A stretch of DNA of 9,864 bases from an uncultured Bacteroidota bacterium (GTDB lineage Bacteria > Bacteroidota > Bacteroidia > 2-12-FULL-35-15): contig CAILDT010000737.1 of the NCBI GenBank assembly GCA_903833025.1, positions 1-9,864 on the forward strand, given 5' to 3'. Position numbers and translations under genes: made by a program. Under the pieces are notes generated by a model. The model worked only from the letters and a program-made list of their open reading frames with translations, had not been told where the DNA came from and ran no database searches. Positions 6,533 to 9,864 of the stretch are shown piece by piece. Each line of letters begins with the position of its first letter. The first letter of the stretch is position 1.

Positions 6533-7837
6533 CTACTTTCTTACAATCTCTGCGCCAATTTTTTGGAGACGAGTATCAATGTTCTGATAACCTCTGTCAA
6601 TTTGTTCAATATTGTGAATAGTAGACTTACCATTTGCTGAAAGCGCAGCTATCAATAGCGATACTCCCGCACGTATATCTGGCGATGTCATTGAAATGCC
6701 TTTTAACTGATGCTCTCTGTTCAATCCTATAACTGTTGCACGATGCGGGTCGCAAAGAATAATTTGTGCGCCCATATCTATTAGTTTATCTACAAAGAAC
6801 AAACGGCTTTCAAACATTTTCTGATGAATAAGCACTGTACCCTTTGCTTGTGTGGCTATTACTAAAATAATACTTAACAAATCGGGAGTGAAACCTGGCC
6901 AGATGGCATCTGAAATAGTAAGTATAGAACCATCAATAAAGGTATCTATCTCATAACTATCTTGCGAAGGAATAAATATATCATCTCCACGTAGTTCCAG
7001 TTTTATTCCTAATCGTTGGAAAACGGAAGGTATTACTCCTAATGCTTCAAAATTTACGTTTTTGATTGTTATTTCAGACTGTGTCATCGCTGCCAACCCA
7101 ATAAAACTGCCTACTTCAATCATATCGGGTAACATACGGTGAGTAGTACCTGTAAGATATTCTACACCTTCTATAGTTAAAAGGTTGGAACCTATGCCAG
7201 ATATTTTGGCTCCCATCCGGTTTAGCATTTTGCAAAGCTGCTGTATGTATGGTTCGCAGGCGGCATTGTAAATGGTGGTTGTGCCTTTTGCTAACACTGC
7301 TGCCATTAGTATATTAGCTGTACCTGTTACTGATGCTTCATCCAACAGCATATAACATCCTTTTAAATTACTCGCTTCTACTTTATAGAAATCAAGTTCT
7401 TCTTCATAAATAAATTTAGCTCCCAATGCTTGAAACCCAATAAAGTGGGTATCTAACCGTCGTCGTCCTATTTTATCTCCTCCTGGTTTTGGAATATATC
7501 CTTTGCCGAAACGAGATAATAACGGACCAACAATCATTATGGAACCTCTTAAACTACCTCCTTTTTTTCGAAACTCCTCCGAATTAAGATAATCAACATT
7601 TACATTATCTGCCTGAAACGTGTATTCTTCGTGCCCTGTTTTCTCTATCTTCACTCCCAAATCGCGAAGCAAATCAATTAGTTTATTTACATCTACGATA
7701 TCAGGAATGTTGCTTATTACTACTTTTTCGGGAGTAAGTAGCACAGCGCATAATATCTGTAATGCTTCGTTTTTAGCTCCTTGCGGAATTATTTCTCCTT
7801 TTAGTTTTTTACCTCCTGTTATTTCGAATACGCTCAT
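6533..7837 (-). CDS. murA: UDP-N-acetylglucosamine 1-carboxyvinyltransferase, Asp-type active site
   Basis: Cytosolic enzyme adding enolpyruvate from PEP to UDP-GlcNAc, the first committed step of peptidoglycan synthesis. The 434 residues show the EPSP-synthase-like double domain: the N-terminal K22-N23 pair (GAKNEAL), SLRGSIMIVGPLLSRFGKG (95-113), the active-site loop PGGDKIGRRRLDTH (118-131), the catalytic Asp region WPGFTPDLLSI (D319, equivalent to E. coli D305) and DIRAG (R389, equivalent to R397). The loop has D121 where E. coli has Cys115, the residue alkylated by fosfomycin. The Asp form is known from Mycobacterium and Chlamydia and is naturally fosfomycin-resistant. ATG start; the leader carries the 14-bp tandem repeat at 7843-7870. 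The upstream DUF4290 gene ends at a terminator, so murA needs its own promoter, which I could not identify. Confidence 0.98.
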   Translation of the reverse strand: MSVFEITGGKKLKGEIIPQGAKNEALQILCAVLLTPEKVVISNIPDIVDVNKLIDLLRDLGVKIEKTGHEEYTFQADNVNVDYLNSEEFRKKGGSLRGSIMIVGPLLSRFGKGYIPKPGGDKIGRRRLDTHFIGFQALGAKFIYEEELDFYKVEASNLKGCYMLLDEASVTGTANILMAAVLAKGTTTIYNAACEPYIQQLCKMLNRMGAKISGIGSNLLTIEGVEYLTGTTHRMLPDMIEVGSFIGLAAMTQSEITIKNVNFEALGVIPSVFQRLGIKLELRGDDIFIPSQDSYEIDTFIDGSILTISDAIWPGFTPDLLSIILVIATQAKGTVLIHQKMFESRLFFVDKLIDMGAQIILCDPHRATVIGLNREHQLKGISMTSPDIRAGVSLLIAALSANGKSTIHNIEQIDRGYQNIDTRLQKIGAEIVRK

Positions 7838-7841
7838 TTGT

Positions 7842-7872
7842 AGTTATGAATTATAAGTTATGAATTATGAGT
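7842..7872. repeat. AT-rich heptamer repeat, copy C, in the murA leader
   Basis: On the minus strand this is four heptamers, ACTCATA, ATTCATA, ACTTATA and ATTCATA, ending 4 nt before the murA ATG. Viewed as longer units, GTTATGAATTATAA (7843-7856, plus strand) is repeated in tandem at 7857-7870 with one mismatch. A small inverted repeat, TTACTT-TACG-AAGTAA, sits just upstream at 7877-7892. Confidence 0.75.
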
Positions 7873-7963
7873 TTTATTACTTTACGAAGTAAGGTATAAT
7901 TGAGAGGTAGATGGGCGGCAATCTTTTTATTTTACCAACTATGAATTGTTAATTGCCCTAAAC

Positions 7964-7991
7964 AAAAACAGTCCCGCAAAATGCGGGACTG
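7964..7991 (-). terminator. Strong intrinsic terminator after the DUF4290 gene
   Basis: A perfect 10-bp GC-rich stem, CAGTCCCGCA (7969-7978) against TGCGGGACTG (7982-7991), has a 3-nt loop. On the minus strand it is followed by five T (7964-7968), then G and more T. It starts about 21 nt after the DUF4290 stop and is the strongest hairpin I see in the window. Confidence 0.92.
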
Positions 7992-8012
7992 CCTTTTATT
8001 ATTAAAGAAAGT

Positions 8013-8678
8013 TTAATATCTCTTTTTAAATTTTGAATTGTCGCGTCCACCGCCACCTCTGCGTCTTTCACCTCCACCATCGCCCGAACCTCTTTTTTTA
8101 TCACGGTCGCGTTTGGTTTCGGGGCGGGTAATAAATGTGTAAGTACCTCTTAACGCATTTATATTTTTTAGTTTCAAGCCACCATTGGATAGTTCGTTTA
8201 ACTGACTAAATATTACTGTATCGTTTACCGTATCTCTGTTCCAATTTAAATAATTGCCTTTCATCATATTTGCAATTAATTCGGTAAGGTAATCCTTTTC
8301 GTCTCCATCAGGAAATTCGGCTGCTTTCTTAATTAAGTCTTCCGCTATTTTGCCATAATGTTTGTATTTTATTTTATGAATAGGTATTTTTATTCTATCC
8401 GGTTTTGTTTTAAAAGTAGCTGCAGTAGGCATCGGATAAGGCGAATCGACATCTAATTTAAACTCTGAAATGATAAACAAGTGGTCCCATAGTTTATGTT
8501 TAAAATCAACTATATCGCGTAAGTGGGGGTTTAACTGTCCCATTACATCTATAATTGTTTTTGCTACTTTGTTGCGCTCCTCTCTATCCTTAACGGTAAT
8601 AGCAAAATCAACCATACGTTGAATGTTTCTGCCATATTCTGGAATTATTAAGTGAGGTAAACTGGTGTTGTATTCCAT
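8013..8678 (-). CDS. DUF4290 domain protein with an RG-rich basic tail
   Basis: A conserved protein of unknown function. The family, as I know it, is confined to Bacteroidota and often lies beside murA, as here. The 221 residues have no signal peptide or membrane segment, so it should be cytosolic. The N-terminal motif YNTSLPHLIIPEYGRNIQRM (3-22) and the segment HPLY-like region around LNPHLRDIVDFKHKLWDHL (49-67) are the best landmarks. A mostly helical body reaches about residue 185. The last 35 residues are a disordered tail of Lys, Arg, Gly and Asp (KRDRDKKRGSGDGGGERRRG, 189-208), the type of tail seen in nucleic-acid-associated proteins. ATG start, 20 nt after a -7 box; it ends at a strong terminator before murA. 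A role in RNA or envelope biology would be a guess. Confidence 0.88.
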   Translation of the reverse strand: MEYNTSLPHLIIPEYGRNIQRMVDFAITVKDREERNKVAKTIIDVMGQLNPHLRDIVDFKHKLWDHLFIISEFKLDVDSPYPMPTAATFKTKPDRIKIPIHKIKYKHYGKIAEDLIKKAAEFPDGDEKDYLTELIANMMKGNYLNWNRDTVNDTVIFSQLNELSNGGLKLKNINALRGTYTFITRPETKRDRDKKRGSGDGGGERRRGGGGRDNSKFKKRY

Positions 8679-8679
8679 T

Positions 8680-8720
8680 TTATTATTTATTTAGAGTACA
8701 AAGGTATTATTATTTATTTA
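8680..8720. repeat. 14-bp direct repeats flanking the DUF4290 -7 box
   Basis: TTATTATTTATTTA occurs perfectly at 8680-8693 and again at 8707-8720, a 27-bp period, with the -7 box (8699-8706) between. The sequence is low-complexity AT, so chance or slippage is possible. Confidence 0.5.
8699..8706 (-). promoter_or_regulatory. Bacteroidota -7 box for the DUF4290 gene
   Basis: The minus strand reads TACCTTTG, a perfect TAnnTTTG, 20 nt before the ATG in the 50-nt gap after the T9SS-protein gene. No clear -33 TTG lies at the standard distance. No terminator is seen after the T9SS gene, so read-through is also possible. Confidence 0.55.
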
Positions 8721-8728
8721 ATGTTTAG

Positions 8729-9864
8729 TTATTGCACCACTATCTTCTTATTAATTACATTACTATTGGTTGCTGAGGTTGCCGAACCATCTGTTATTCT
8801 TACAAAGTAAATCCCTTTTGAAAATTGATTAATGTTGATTGTCGATTGATTATTATCGGGCATAGCAGTATATATTACCTCCCCCAACAAATTAAACACT
8901 TCTATCTTACTTATCTTATTCTTCGAACTTATTGTAAACATTCCGCTTGATGGGTTAGGGAAAATGTTTATTGATGATTGATTATTGTTTATTTCATTTA
9001 TGCCTGCATATAAATCCAGACAAGATGGGAAACTATCAACTGCAAACCATTGCTGAACGCGACGTACATCTGCTTTGTTTTTCTCATACAAATTACCAGT
9101 TGTATAAGTAGAAATGGTATCTCGGGTAAATACTTGTGCCAAATCAAACTCTACACTTTGCCCTGCATCTAAGTTAAACGGACCGCAACCTAATACAAAA
9201 CGCCTGTCATCAGGTGTGTTATTTGATGTTCCTTCATTCCAAGAAGTAGTATCATCCAATGCACCAGGAAACATAAATTTAGTGGGGCTGGCAAGTGTAT
9301 CTGTACCATTGCCGCCATAAGTAAGTGGTCGTCCATTCTTCCAATGAGCTGAAGAATATTGATAATAATCATCACTACTTCCTCCTGATTGAATCCCTGG
9401 ATTACCATTAGTAGGGTCGTTATCATTATTAAAATACACAAAACTTGTCATTAAGTTTTTTTCACCCACTTCATCTATTACTCCATTATTATTATTGTCA
9501 ATACCGTCATTGGGTTGCGCAATCGGACCATTTAAAACCACCGTACTGTTCATTGGTGGTTTTGCTCCATAGGTATTAGTACTCGCCGCAGGGCCATCAA
9601 AAGCATCTCCATTATATATCATTCCATAATTATTAGATGGATTGCATCCTACAAAATCATCCTTATACCATCCTAAATCCGCGTCATCCCAAAAGCCAAG
9701 ATAGGTTTGATGATAGTTATTTGTACTTCTGTTTATTATTTTAAAGTTATAAAAGGTTGTGTAATTAAGCGCATCCAAGCTATCAGTAATATGCGGACAA
9801 GCAAAAGCATAAGCTGTGCCGTGAATTTCTATGTTTAATGGCAAGCTTATACTACTTGTGTCAC
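8729..9864 (-). CDS. T9SS-sorted secreted protein, 5' end outside the window
   Basis: Secreted or surface protein exported by the type IX system. The reading frame is open to the window edge (GAC ACA AGT AGT ATA AGC precede the TTG at 9842-9844), so the true start lies beyond 9864 and 377 codons are visible. Counting from that TTG as residue 1, the landmarks are: aromatic- and Asn-rich beta-type sequence with FWDDADLGWYKDDFVGC (51-67); an Asp/Asn loop DGIDNNNNGVIDE (113-125) typical of calcium-binding repeats; and a C-terminal T9SS type A sorting domain (about 290-371) with INIFPNPSSGMFTISS (292-307), ISKIEVFNLLGEVIY (311-325), FSKGIYFVRI (341-350) and the end KKIVVQ. The sorting domain is normally cleaved on export. 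Substrate and function of the main domain are not recognised. Confidence 0.9.
   Translation of the reverse strand, partial: DTSSISLPLNIEIHGTAYAFACPHITDSLDALNYTTFYNFKIINRSTNNYHQTYLGFWDDADLGWYKDDFVGCNPSNNYGMIYNGDAFDGPAASTNTYGAKPPMNSTVVLNGPIAQPNDGIDNNNNGVIDEVGEKNLMTSFVYFNNDNDPTNGNPGIQSGGSSDDYYQYSSAHWKNGRPLTYGGNGTDTLASPTKFMFPGALDDTTSWNEGTSNNTPDDRRFVLGCGPFNLDAGQSVEFDLAQVFTRDTISTYTTGNLYEKNKADVRRVQQWFAVDSFPSCLDLYAGINEINNNQSSINIFPNPSSGMFTISSKNKISKIEVFNLLGEVIYTAMPDNNQSTININQFSKGIYFVRITDGSATSATNSNVINKKIVVQ

Noticed and set aside
9190..9441. 83-codon minus-strand frame inside the T9SS protein gene
   Set aside because: An alternate frame of a convincing gene. The peptide is Met/Leu/Ile-rich with no domain, and nothing suggests a programmed frameshift.
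9842..9844. TTG as the start of the T9SS protein
   Set aside because: The frame is open upstream to the window edge, no signal peptide follows the TTG, and the sequence there reads as the middle of a beta-rich domain.

Overview
The window reads as a chromosomal housekeeping segment from a member of the Bacteroidota. Four things point there: a C-terminal type IX secretion (T9SS) sorting domain, a DUF4290 protein (a family I know only from this phylum), promoter -7 boxes of the TAnnTTTG type upstream of several genes, and AT-rich leaders with no regular Shine-Dalgarno. I cannot fix the order or genus. All ten genes lie on the minus strand, so transcription runs from high to low coordinates.

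In transcription order: (1) the window opens inside a secreted T9SS-sorted protein (8729-9864, 5' end missing). (2) A DUF4290 gene (8013-8678) with its own -7 box ends at a strong hairpin terminator (7969-7991). (3) murA (6533-7837) makes the first committed peptidoglycan precursor and carries Asp where fosfomycin-sensitive enzymes have Cys. (4) A TlpA/ResA-like exported thioredoxin (5954-6493) has a promoter box in the 39-nt gap after murA and ends at a terminator (5903-5932). (5) grpE-dnaJ (5240-5833, 4069-5235) form a two-gene chaperone operon closed by a terminator (about 3999-4024). (6) A four-gene run follows a -7 box at 3911-3918: dapD (lysine/diaminopimelate), a family 9 glycosyltransferase, a YrdC/Sua5 tRNA-modification enzyme and an LptF/LptG-type permease. 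Its gaps are 38, 26 and 9 nt.

The genes serve envelope construction (MurA, DapD, glycosyltransferase, LptF/G), protein folding and redox quality control (GrpE, DnaJ, TlpA-like) and translation (YrdC). No gene-free stretch exceeds 300 bases. I see no mobile element, CRISPR array, tRNA or rRNA, and no evidence of a new multi-gene system. The points most worth a second look are the MurA Cys-to-Asp active site, a small family of heptamer-based AT-rich repeats placed next to three start codons, and a palindrome in front of grpE.
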